A stretch of 12,769 bases of DNA, taken from assembly GCA_964354135.1 (NCBI GenBank), contig CAYGZA010000194.1, positions 1 to 12,769 of the forward strand, written 5' to 3'. Both the position numbers and the translations under genes were made by a program. The notes beneath the pieces are model-generated. The model searched no databases, was not told the origin of the DNA, and saw only the letters and a list, made by a program, of their open reading frames with translations. This stretch comes from CAYGZA01 sp964354135. GTDB taxonomy: Bacteria > Planctomycetota > Planctomycetia > Pirellulales > Thermoguttaceae. This document shows positions 6,346 to 12,769 of this stretch, in pieces (the stretch's first letter is position 1; each line of letters begins with the position of its first letter).

Positions 6346-7292
6346 GAAACCCAGCATTCCGCATTCGACCGCTGTGCAAGTCAGCCAATGTCGCGGCTTG
6401 CCTCACCGCTCCGCTGATCGTGTTGGGTCTCGTGGCGTCAATAGCGCGCGTTGCGTGGCCCGACGGAGGTGGCGCTCAAGAGACTGACAAGAAGGTCGCT
6501 GATGAGATTATCGCGAAGTACTCAATAGATGTCCTGCCGAACCCTGCGCTCGGTCTCGCCCGGAAGAACCCGAAAGTAGTTCGGCGGATCCTCGAGAGTA
6601 CGCGACCCGAGGAAGAGCGTTTTGCCGCCTATGCGCTGTACGTTGAATCAGAAAGCCCGGGGTTCAAGAGCGTGATTCTCCAGGGGCTGAAGGATCGCTC
6701 CGAGCGCATCCGAGCGAGGGCGGTTCACTACCTCCCGAAGGCGCTATCCGGCAAGGAACTTGTAGCGGAGCACGTTCGGCTACTCGGCGATCCTTCCCAC
6801 GCCGTCCGGTACAACGCCGCTGAGGCTCTCGGGAAGAACCCTTCCGAGGACGCCATAGAACCGCTGCTGAAACTCCTAGCGGACAAATCCATCGAAGTGA
6901 GGGATCGCGCAGCGTGGACGTTGCTTGTCTGGAAACTGCCAAGCGCGCGAAAAAGGGTGCAAGAACTCCGCGATTCGCCGGACCCTACGGTTGCGGGCGT
7001 TGCCAACTACGCGCTCGCCCGGTTCGGGGAGGCACGCATTGATCTTGGCGCTATCCACAAGTACCTTCGGCAGGAGCTCAAGGCTCTCACTGGTCCCCCG
7101 TATTCTGGCACCGATCACGTCGTAGGCATCCTCTGGGTGCTTCGGGATCGCGGTGATGTCAACTCGCTGCCCGTTCTTCAGGAGGCGACTCGGCACGAGC
7201 ATCGCTCAATCCGCGAGGAGGCCCAGAAGGCTGTCGAAGAAATCAAGAAACGACCTCGTCCCGTTACTGAGGCAACAAAGCACGCGCGCTAG
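6342..7292 (+). CDS. Membrane-anchored HEAT-repeat protein
   Basis: A 316-residue protein with a basic N-terminus and one hydrophobic segment at about 18-39, either an uncleaved anchor or a signal peptide. The rest is alpha-helical with HEAT/PBS-lyase-type repeats at roughly 105-133, 140-165, 170-198, 203-228 and 273-302 (for example SHAVRYNAAEALGKNPSEDA and KSIEVRDRAAWTLLV). Such repeats usually bind proteins; no catalytic motif is visible. The start ATG overlaps the previous stop (ATGA), and GAGGAG lies 11 bases upstream, so its translation is very likely coupled to the metzincin-like protein and the two may act together at the cell envelope. Its codons use more A/T in third positions than the flanking genes. 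The frame stops at TAG 7290-7292; the paralogous relic after it is in the same frame but beyond this stop. Confidence 0.85.
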   Translation: MRNPAFRIRPLCKSANVAACLTAPLIVLGLVASIARVAWPDGGGAQETDKKVADEIIAKYSIDVLPNPALGLARKNPKVVRRILESTRPEEERFAAYALYVESESPGFKSVILQGLKDRSERIRARAVHYLPKALSGKELVAEHVRLLGDPSHAVRYNAAEALGKNPSEDAIEPLLKLLADKSIEVRDRAAWTLLVWKLPSARKRVQELRDSPDPTVAGVANYALARFGEARIDLGAIHKYLRQELKALTGPPYSGTDHVVGILWVLRDRGDVNSLPVLQEATRHEHRSIREEAQKAVEEIKKRPRPVTEATKHAR

Positions 7293-7452
7293 ACCGCTTC
7301 GGGCGACGGCGCGCGGGTGCCCCGGCTCAACGGGCCGATCGACACAACGGACCCGCCTGCCGGTAGCCCAGGCATTAACCCCAACGACAACTTCAGCACG
7401 GCCGGCTACGGGGGGTCGGTGCTATATCCCCCGCCGGGGCAGAAAATGGGAT
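7293..7452 (+). pseudogene. Relic of a gene related to the middle domain of the large secreted protein
   Basis: Translation from 7332 gives GPIDTTDPPAGSPGINPNDN and then FSTAGYG. It aligns without gaps to residues 516-542 of the large secreted protein (GPIDTDPNYGGWQGINPADN, KTTTGYG) with 16 of 27 residues identical. The frame ends at the TAA in 7450-7455, inside the inverted repeat. No start codon with a ribosome binding site precedes it, and it starts directly behind the HEAT gene stop in the same frame. It is best read as the surviving fragment of a tandem paralogue, truncated on both sides. The end given here is approximate. Confidence 0.6.
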
Positions 7453-7514
7453 AAGTCCAATTTGTGCGAAGCCCCATGCGCGCCGTTTACGGTGAATTGG
7501 ACTTATCCCCTTTT
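7443..7514. terminator. Strong inverted repeat, likely bidirectional terminator or intergenic repeat element
   Basis: AAAATGGGATAAGTCCAATT (7443-7462) and AATTGGACTTATCCCCTTTT (7495-7514) are inverted copies with one mismatch; the inner 15 bases pair perfectly around a 32-base loop. T-rich flanks follow the stem on both strands (T5 at 7511-7515 on +, TTTT on -). The element lies between the HEAT gene (+) and the ceramidase-like gene (-), which converge, so termination in both directions is plausible. The long loop is unusual for a simple terminator and may indicate a small repeat family. Confidence 0.65.
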
Positions 7515-7538
7515 TCCCATCAGTCGGCCGCATTTCCG

Positions 7539-7560
7539 CTCCGTGTCCTCCGTGTCTCCG
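7539..7560. repeat. 9-base tandem repeat CTCCGTGTC
   Basis: Two perfect copies of CTCCGTGTC (7539-7547, 7548-7556) are followed by a partial TCCG, immediately before the end of the ceramidase-like gene. The CTCCGTGTC-CTCCGTGTC string is one I remember as recurring between genes in planctomycetes and some other phyla; this is unverified. No function is known. Confidence 0.55.
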
Positions 7561-7564
7561 CGGA

Positions 7565-8956
7565 TCACTTGCCGCCAAGTGCCTCGGCCACGGCGGCCAT
7601 CATGAGTCTCTCGGTCATCGGCGGGACCCAGCAGTAGGAGTCGTCGTAGCCGTCCTTCCAGCACTGGTCGGTGGGAATGTAGCCCGGGGCCCCGTCGCCG
7701 AAGCCGGCCACCATGACGAAGCCGTCGGGCCGCATCCGCTGGGCGGCAAGCTGGTGGCCCACGAACGCCTCGGCCGGCATGATGAGAAACTGGGCGGCGC
7801 CGCCGAAGTCCAGGCACGGCACGTCGATCGGGCGGCCGGCCTCGACCCGCTTCCGCCAGCTCAGGCCGAGCGCCGCGGAGATCCGCTGCCAGCGGCTCGC
7901 CTTCGGATCGGCGAGCGTTCTCTTCTGGGCCTCCAGGGTGAACTCGCCGGTGTTGCGGACCGGCAGGCGCAGCTCCGCCACGCGGAAGTCGATCTTCTCA
8001 AGCGGCTGCCGCTTCGTGGCCTTCCACGCCGCGAGCATCCCCTGGTAGAGCCGATCGGCCAGGGCGGGCCGGTTCTGCGGCGCCCCGTTGTTGTACTTTC
8101 CCGCGGTCGTGTCGCCGGCACAGCCGGTAAAGTAGACCTGGAACACGCTGGGATCGTCTTTCTGCCGCCGCGAGCGGGCCATCCCGGGGAAATCGGCCGA
8201 AACGCCGCCGCGGCCGTAGTAGCTCATCGGGTGTACGGCGTAACAGCTCCAGGCCACGACCGGCCGGTCGCCGTCCCAGAGGCTGAGGGTCTTGAGGTAG
8301 GGGTCGATTTCGCCTTCGGGGGCGTTGGGGAGCTGGTCGCCGCTGGAACTGCCGCGGTTCCAATGGGCCCTGCCGCCGGGCGGGTCCACGCGGCGGTTCG
8401 AGGCGACCCTCTCGACCTTCGCCTGGCCAATGCCGAAGTGGGTCACGCGGCGCGTCGCCGCAAGCGATTTTCTTAGGGCGGCCGCGGTGTGCTGGACCGC
8501 TCTCTCGTGGAACTCCGGGTCGCAGTTGTAGCCCACGAGTCCCTGCTCGTCCAGGAGCTTCTGGGCGGTGAGGTCGCAGATCGGGGCATCGTGCTGGTGG
8601 ACCGTGGCCAGCATCACCCGCCGGGGCGAGGTGCCGGCGGCCCGGGCGAGCACCTCCCGCCAGCGGTCGTACGAGTCGTTGTTGCACTGGCACCAGTCCA
8701 AGGCGACGACCACGATCGGCCCCCTGGCCCCCAAGAGCACGAAGCCCTTGGCGTAGAGCGGGTCCACGATTTCCTTCGCGTCGGCCACGCCGCCTCCCAT
8801 GCAGGCGTGGCCGAGGGGGACGGTAACGTCGGCCTCGAACGCCGCCACGCGGAATTCCGCCGCGGCGACGCCCCTAACGCCGATGGCGGACGCGCAGAGG
8901 ACACATGCCGCCGCGAGAAACACCAGCCCGCTTCGCACGCCGGTCGCACGATTCAT
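7565..8956 (-). CDS. Secreted neutral/alkaline ceramidase-like hydrolase
   Basis: A 463-residue protein with a signal peptide (about 1-33, ending AAA|EF) and the layout of the neutral ceramidase N-terminal domain. The zinc-site elements can be followed: VHQHDAP at 119-125 (His120/His122), YAVHP at 239-243 (His242) with the family-typical SADFPGMAR at 253-261, MPAEAF at 393-398 (Glu396), and GYIPTD at 425-430 (Tyr426). Neutral ceramidases hydrolyse the amide bond of ceramide outside the cell. Here the region corresponding to the catalytic Ser segment reads CAGDTTAGKYN (279-289), with Thr where Ser would stand, so true ceramidase activity is uncertain. The C-terminal domain of full-length ceramidases is absent, which is common in planctomycete homologues. 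GGAGG (8965-8969 on the opposite strand) lies 8 bases before the ATG and supports this start. Confidence 0.85.
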   Translation of the reverse strand: MNRATGVRSGLVFLAAACVLCASAIGVRGVAAAEFRVAAFEADVTVPLGHACMGGGVADAKEIVDPLYAKGFVLLGARGPIVVVALDWCQCNNDSYDRWREVLARAAGTSPRRVMLATVHQHDAPICDLTAQKLLDEQGLVGYNCDPEFHERAVQHTAAALRKSLAATRRVTHFGIGQAKVERVASNRRVDPPGGRAHWNRGSSSGDQLPNAPEGEIDPYLKTLSLWDGDRPVVAWSCYAVHPMSYYGRGGVSADFPGMARSRRQKDDPSVFQVYFTGCAGDTTAGKYNNGAPQNRPALADRLYQGMLAAWKATKRQPLEKIDFRVAELRLPVRNTGEFTLEAQKRTLADPKASRWQRISAALGLSWRKRVEAGRPIDVPCLDFGGAAQFLIMPAEAFVGHQLAAQRMRPDGFVMVAGFGDGAPGYIPTDQCWKDGYDDSYCWVPPMTERLMMAAVAEALGGK

Positions 8957-8973
8957 AATGAAGGCCTCCGTGA

Positions 8974-9076
8974 GGGTGGCATGCTCTCACGACGCGCTCG
9001 CGTCGGGTGAGCATGTGTTCGCAAGAGTTGCCCAGGACATGCCGACCCTGCCTGCGGCAGTGACGGCATGCCACCC
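8974..9076. repeat. 103-base MITE-like or REP-like element with terminal inverted repeats
   Basis: GGGTGGCATGC (8974-8984) and GCATGCCACCC (9066-9076) are perfect 11-base terminal inverted repeats. Inside are two hairpins. One is CATGCT...AGCATG (8980-9015), with a strongly paired GACGCG/CGCGTC core. The other is CATGCCG...CGGCATG (9038-9070), with an inner CTGC/GCAG. The element sits between two minus-strand genes, so it could also terminate or process the beta-helix transcript. No flanking target duplication was recognised. The rest of the gap (9077-9145) holds nothing I can identify. Confidence 0.6.
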
Positions 9077-9145
9077 GATTCAGAGCCGAAGTCGTCGTGC
9101 GGTTCCACTTGGCTTACCATGGGTCTCGCTTCGTCCGCCCCACGC

Positions 9146-11209
9146 TCAATGCTGCGGTCTCGGTCGCGGGCCGACCTTGCTCAAGTCGATCTTGCGGAAG
9201 CCGAGCTTGAAGACCGGCGACTCGGGCTTGAGCGAGAAGTCGCCCTTGCCCGGATCCGCGAACATCGGGTCCGCCACGATCGAGTTGGCGTCCAGCCCCT
9301 TCTTCTTCCACTCCTCGAAGCTCATGCCCAAGAACCGCGGCGGCTTGCCGCTCGTGTCATGATAGAGGTTGTAGTCCATCAGGATGTCGTAATTCGCCCA
9401 AGCATCCGGCCGGAAGAGCTTCGACCGGCCGCCGTCGAAACAGAAGACGTTGCGGTAGAAGACGCCGGTCTGGTCCAGCTTCCCCGCGTCGCCCGAGCGA
9501 TTCACCAGGGCGTCGCCCGCGAAGGCCAGGACGTTGTTCTGGATGACGTTTCCCAGGTCGTTGAAGTTGAACAAGAGCGATGAGACGGCCACGTTGTGGA
9601 CCACGTTGTACTCCACGACGATGCCCACGCTGGAGTTGTCGAGCACGATGCCGCTGCCGCCGCCGGTGACGTCGTGGATCAGGTTGTAGCGGGCCGCGGT
9701 CCCCGGCTGCACGCCGAGGAAATAGAGGACGCCGTGCGTGCCCAGCACGCTCGTGCCGACGTGGTGGCAGTGGTTGTACTCCACCAGGTTGTCGCGGGCG
9801 TTGTTGGGCGGCATGTAGCCCCAGTTCCAGCCCACCGACACGGCCCACTCGCAGCCGCCGGAGATCTCGTTGTGGGCGACGCGGTTGCCGCTGCTTTGGC
9901 CGACGTAGACCGCGGGGGCGCCAAAGTAGACCTGGGCGCAGTCGTGGATGCGGTTGTCGGTGACGGTCGTGCGGCCCGTCTCCTCGGCGTCGTCGAAGGT
10001 GGTGTCGGGCCCGCCGATGCGGATCGCCCCCGCGCCCAGATCGGAAAACCGGTTGCCTACGACCGCGTTGTCCTTGCACCCGCCCTGGGCCAGGTAAATG
10101 CCCCAAGCCCCGGTGTGGGCAATCTCGTTGTCCTCGAAACGGAGACGGCGGGCCCCGCGGGCGGAGATCGCGGCCGGCACGGGCATTTGCGACTGCTCGG
10201 TGCTCGGGCCCTCATCGGTTTGCCAGCCCACCCAAAGGGGCTTCTGCGGCATGAGTTCGATCGAAGCCTGCGGATAGCTGTATCCGAGCCGCTTGCCAAG
10301 CCCCCAGGCGGAATGGCGGAATGCGAGACCGCGGAAGGTCACGTGCTCGACGAGCTTGCCCGTCTTGTAGTCGCCCTCCAGCCGGAGCCACTGGGTGGCC
10401 ACCGGCGCGATCACCTCCAGCTTGTTCGGGTCCTCTCCCGGGAGCGGCCAGTAGTGGAGCGTGCCGGTCTGGCGGTCCAGGTACCACTGGCCCGGCCTGG
10501 CGAGCCCCTCGAAGACGTTCTCCGCGTACCAGCCCAGCGACCAATTGGCCGGCCGGAAGCAATCGCCGGTGAACCGCACGGTGCTGGTCGCCTGGTCGAT
10601 CGCGTCGATCCGTTGGCGTGCCTCACTCCAGAACTGAAGCACGACGACCTCCACGTCGCTCAGGTTGCGCCACTTCGGATCGATCTGGCCGGGGCTGAAC
10701 TTGAAGGCCCGCCGCGGCGGATCGGCCGGGGCAGCCACCTTGTAGTTGCCCTCCCGCGGCAGCCGGGCCCGCGGCCGGCGCTGGCCGCCGACGTGCAGTT
10801 GGCGGAAGTACCACTTGCCTTCCTTGACTTCTTGGATCTCGGCCGTCCAGGTCTCGCCCGGTCCGCGCTTCCAGCCGGTGATCGCCTTGCCGCCGCTCAG
10901 GACCGGCTTCTCGCCGGGAAACGCCGTGTAGACAACCGGGCAGGACTCCGTGCCGGAGTCCTCGGGAGTGAAAACGACCGGCTCCGCGAGCCGATACGTC
11001 CCGCCGCGCAAGAACACCGTCATGGGCATTCGGGCCTTGGCGTTGGCCGCCCGGACCAGGTCGCGGGCCCGCGCAACGCTCGCAACGGGCCGGTCCTTCG
11101 TCCCCGGGTTGGCGTCGCTGCCCGAGGGGGCGACGTACACCTCGCCGGCAAAGGCCGAAGCGATCCAAAGAACGACCCAAGCCGCCGCAAGTAGTCCCAA
11201 GCGTATCAT
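9146..11209 (-). CDS. Secreted right-handed parallel beta-helix protein, GH141-like
   Basis: The ATG at 11209 follows GGAGG (11217-11221 on the opposite strand) by 7 bases, giving 687 residues; an in-frame ATG at 11248 would add 13 residues ahead of the signal peptide and is less likely. Residues 1-21 form a signal peptide ending AFA|G. Then comes the opening typical of secreted beta-helix enzymes: YVAPSGSDANPGT (25-37), a VARARDLVR helix, FLRGGTYRL (66-74), FTPEDSGTE (80-88) and KPVLSGG (101-107). The C-terminal half holds many parallel beta-helix turns with N-x-I/V and H-N/YN patterns (NRIHDC, HNEISGG, YNHCHHVG, YNLIHDV, YNVVHNV, QNNVLAF), and the tail has ADPMFADPGKGDFSLKPESP. This arrangement resembles GH141 (alpha-L-fucosidase/xylanase) and related polysaccharide-active proteins. 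Catalytic residues cannot be assigned, so substrate and activity are unknown. A weak promoter-like pair lies upstream on the minus strand (11260-11265 and 11237-11242, 17-base spacing). Confidence 0.88.
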   Translation of the reverse strand: MIRLGLLAAAWVVLWIASAFAGEVYVAPSGSDANPGTKDRPVASVARARDLVRAANAKARMPMTVFLRGGTYRLAEPVVFTPEDSGTESCPVVYTAFPGEKPVLSGGKAITGWKRGPGETWTAEIQEVKEGKWYFRQLHVGGQRRPRARLPREGNYKVAAPADPPRRAFKFSPGQIDPKWRNLSDVEVVVLQFWSEARQRIDAIDQATSTVRFTGDCFRPANWSLGWYAENVFEGLARPGQWYLDRQTGTLHYWPLPGEDPNKLEVIAPVATQWLRLEGDYKTGKLVEHVTFRGLAFRHSAWGLGKRLGYSYPQASIELMPQKPLWVGWQTDEGPSTEQSQMPVPAAISARGARRLRFEDNEIAHTGAWGIYLAQGGCKDNAVVGNRFSDLGAGAIRIGGPDTTFDDAEETGRTTVTDNRIHDCAQVYFGAPAVYVGQSSGNRVAHNEISGGCEWAVSVGWNWGYMPPNNARDNLVEYNHCHHVGTSVLGTHGVLYFLGVQPGTAARYNLIHDVTGGGSGIVLDNSSVGIVVEYNVVHNVAVSSLLFNFNDLGNVIQNNVLAFAGDALVNRSGDAGKLDQTGVFYRNVFCFDGGRSKLFRPDAWANYDILMDYNLYHDTSGKPPRFLGMSFEEWKKKGLDANSIVADPMFADPGKGDFSLKPESPVFKLGFRKIDLSKVGPRPRPQH

Positions 11210-11278
11210 GGCAGGTCCTCCGGTGTTTCGCGATTGACCGTACCACACGCCCCCCGGGCCCGCAATCCCCGGCGCGGT

Positions 11279-11307
11279 TTGACACGGCCGCGAGCCCTCG
11301 ATAAGCT
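11279..11307 (+). promoter_or_regulatory. Sigma70-type promoter for the 156-residue gene
   Basis: TTGACA (11279-11284) is a perfect -35 box; TAAGCT (11302-11307) lies 17 bases downstream, and GATAAG (11300-11305) is an alternative -10 at 15 bases. The start codon at 11333 is about 25 bases further on. The divergent spacer to the beta-helix gene is about 120 bases, so both genes must be driven from it. Confidence 0.5.
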
Positions 11308-11332
11308 GGCCGGTGTTCCGGGAGGAATCGCC

Positions 11333-11803
11333 GTGACTGTGCTGAGGGCCATTCCGAAGAGCTGGTTTTCATGGAGCTTCGATGTCTCGGAAGACGGTGT
11401 ATCGGTTGGCGCCGTGGAGACGGCATGGTCCAAGGAGCGCGGCAGGCTCTGTCTGGGCGGCGTCACGTGCCAGCTCTCCCGCCGCGGTTGGCTGAGCGGG
11501 GCGTTCATCGTCGAGTACGAGGGGCAAGTCCTGGCCGAAGCGGAGAAGCCAAGCGCCTTCGATCGGTCCTTTATCGTCCACTACGAGCAACGCGAGATCC
11601 GGCTTGCCGCGGCGTCCCCCATCAGGCGCCCGTTCGTGGCGCGGGAAGGCGGCGCAGAGATCGGCTCGATTCGGCCCGACCACGCCTTCACGCGAAAGAC
11701 GACGATCGACCTGCCCGGCGACCTGATCCTCCCCGTGCGGCTCTTCATGTTTTGGCTTGCGGTCCTGATGTGGCGGCGTGCCGCCCGCGCCCGAAATGGC
11801 TGA
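11333..11803 (+). CDS. Conserved-looking protein of unknown function with C-terminal hydrophobic tail (156 aa)
   Basis: GTG 11333 follows GGAGGA (11321-11326) by 6 bases and the promoter by about 25, so it is preferred to the in-frame ATG at 11234, which lies upstream of that promoter. The product has 156 residues, no signal peptide, a beta-rich body (FSWSFDVSEDGVSVGAVET, GAFIVEYEGQVLAEAEKP, FIVHYEQREIRLAAASP, GSIRPDHAFTRKTTIDLP) and a C-terminal hydrophobic stretch at about 128-147 (LILPVRLFMFWLAVLMW) ended by Arg. The repeated hairpins with a final GxI...FTR resemble the Tubby/LURP-one-related fold, a guess from pattern only. It may be tail-anchored in the membrane. I recall uncharacterised planctomycete proteins of this type. 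The sialidase-like gene follows 71 bases downstream on the same strand and may be co-transcribed. Confidence 0.8.
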   Translation: MTVLRAIPKSWFSWSFDVSEDGVSVGAVETAWSKERGRLCLGGVTCQLSRRGWLSGAFIVEYEGQVLAEAEKPSAFDRSFIVHYEQREIRLAAASPIRRPFVAREGGAEIGSIRPDHAFTRKTTIDLPGDLILPVRLFMFWLAVLMWRRAARARNG

Positions 11804-11874
11804 GCGCGTTCCCCAAGAAAAGGGTCCGTACGCGTCGACAACCACCCCCGACAAGAACATCCGGGAGAAACGTC

Positions 11875-12769
11875 ATGGCGATTCGAGCTTCAGTCCGCGT
11901 TTGCCTTCTGGCGATGGCGGTGGTGCTTTGGCCCGTGCGTGGCGCTCGGGCAGATGAGCCGGCCCGCGCAACAGACACCGCAATTTCCGGCACGGCGGAG
12001 AAGCCCGCCGACGCGCCGGCGCCACCGCCGCCGCCGCTTTGGCGCCACGTCTGCCAGGACGCCGGGGCCGGCGGCTACGAGGCGTTCCCCGACGTCTGCC
12101 GGCTGAGCGACGGGCGGCTGATGGCCGTCTTCTACGCCGGCTACGGCCACGTGGCGATGCCCAACGCACAATTGCCCAAAGGCGGACGGATCTGCTATTG
12201 CACGTCGTCCGACGAGGGGCACACGTGGAGCCCCGCCCGGGTGCTCTACGACGGCCCGGACGACGACCGCGACCCTTCCATCGTGCAGCTCAAGGGCGGT
12301 CTCGTGGTCTGCAACTTTTTCTCGCTCGGCAAATCGGATGACCCGAAGAAACCCTGGATCGGCCGCGGCACCTGGATCGTCACCTCCGACGACCTCGGCA
12401 AGACCTGGTCGCCCGCCCGGCAGATCTACGCCGACTACTATTGCAGCACGCCGGTCCGCGAGCTGCGCGACGGGCGGCTTATTCTCGGGCTGTACCAGGA
12501 GACGGCCAATAGTGCGCACGGCGCGGTAGGCATTAGCGGCGACGGCGGCAAGACCTGGAAGCAAGCGGTGGATATCGACAACGGCGGGACCCGGCTGGAC
12601 GCGGAAACCGATGTTGTCGAGCTGGCCGACGGCACCCTCTACGCGGCCCAGCGGCCCGCCATGTGCTACTCCGTCTCCAAGGACCGCGGCGCCACGTGGA
12701 GCGTCTCAAAGCCGATGGGCTTTCAGGGCCACTGCCCGTACTTCCTCCGCACCCGCGACGGGATCTTTT
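11875..12769 (+). CDS. Secreted sialidase-like Asp-box (BNR) protein, 3' end outside the window
   Basis: The first 298 residues are present; the frame is still open at the window end. ATG 11875 follows GGGAG (11863-11867) by 7 bases. Residues 1-26 form a signal peptide (LLAMAVVLWPVRGARA|DE), followed by a low-complexity Ala/Pro linker (about 40-54). Four Asp boxes (SxDxGxTW type) mark a six-bladed propeller: SSDEGHTW 111-118, SDDLGKTW 171-178, SGDGGKTW 221-228 and SKDRGATW 268-275. DRDPSIVQL (131-139) is typical of the family. The usual sialidase RIP arginine motif is not visible; YEAFPDVCRLSDGRL (68-82) stands at the corresponding place. The protein may therefore be a GH33-like exo-sialidase or another Asp-box glycosidase or lectin. 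It lies near two other secreted catabolic-type genes. Confidence 0.88.
   Translation, partial: MAIRASVRVCLLAMAVVLWPVRGARADEPARATDTAISGTAEKPADAPAPPPPPLWRHVCQDAGAGGYEAFPDVCRLSDGRLMAVFYAGYGHVAMPNAQLPKGGRICYCTSSDEGHTWSPARVLYDGPDDDRDPSIVQLKGGLVVCNFFSLGKSDDPKKPWIGRGTWIVTSDDLGKTWSPARQIYADYYCSTPVRELRDGRLILGLYQETANSAHGAVGISGDGGKTWKQAVDIDNGGTRLDAETDVVELADGTLYAAQRPAMCYSVSKDRGATWSVSKPMGFQGHCPYFLRTRDGIF

Noticed and set aside
7290..7452. Stop-codon readthrough from the HEAT gene into the paralogous relic
   Set aside because: The frames agree, but there is no readthrough context, the HEAT protein ends naturally in a charged tail, and the relic belongs to an unrelated domain family; the shared frame has a one-in-three chance.
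8874..9074. 66-residue Cys/His-rich minus-strand frame (MACRHCRRQGRH...)
   Set aside because: It is translated almost wholly from the terminal-inverted-repeat element and overlaps the ceramidase-like gene start; the CxxC-like look comes from the repeat sequence.
9596..11194. 532-residue plus-strand frame opposite the beta-helix gene
   Set aside because: The minus strand has a signal peptide, Shine-Dalgarno and beta-helix motifs; this frame has none.

Overview
The window looks like chromosomal DNA of a high-GC planctomycete (Pirellulales-like). Reasons: dense GC-rich coding with many long antisense shadow frames, a Planc_extracel-type N-terminus on a large secreted protein, several families that are expanded in planctomycetes (FG-GAP/VCBS proteins, ceramidase-like hydrolases, right-handed beta-helix proteins, Asp-box sialidase-like proteins), and short repeats in most intergenic gaps. 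The phylum call rests on remembered family traits, not on a search. No rRNA, tRNA or CRISPR array was seen.

Layout. 66-1655 (+): two housekeeping genes, riboflavin synthase and the 16S rRNA dimethyladenosine transferase RsmA. 1788-3343 (+): a good sigma70-type promoter, a 75-residue protein of unknown function, and a secreted FG-GAP/VCBS propeller protein whose start lies in an imperfect inverted repeat. 3344-3677: a 334-base gap with a second good promoter and a small hairpin. 3678-7292 (+): a large secreted protein with two cadherin-like domains and a C-terminal metzincin-like HExxH site, translationally coupled (ATGA overlap) to a membrane-anchored HEAT-repeat protein. Its natural N-terminus appears to be cut off by a one-base excess in a run of ten G. 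7293-7564: a relic of a gene related to the middle of the large protein, then a strong inverted repeat between convergent genes.

7565-11209 (-): two secreted catabolic-type proteins, a neutral-ceramidase-like hydrolase and a GH141-like right-handed beta-helix protein, separated by a 103-base element with 11-base terminal inverted repeats. 11279-12769 (+): a divergent promoter, a 156-residue protein of unknown function, and the 5' part of a secreted sialidase-like Asp-box protein that runs off the window.

How the genes may work together: ribE and rsmA are core metabolism and ribosome maturation. The ceramidase-like, beta-helix and sialidase-like genes suggest extracellular breakdown of complex glycans or glycolipids, though the substrates cannot be read from sequence. 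The least ordinary locus is 3418-7460: a promoter, a possibly phase-variable or misread G tract, a modular secreted metzincin-like protein, a coupled HEAT protein and a downstream paralogous relic.
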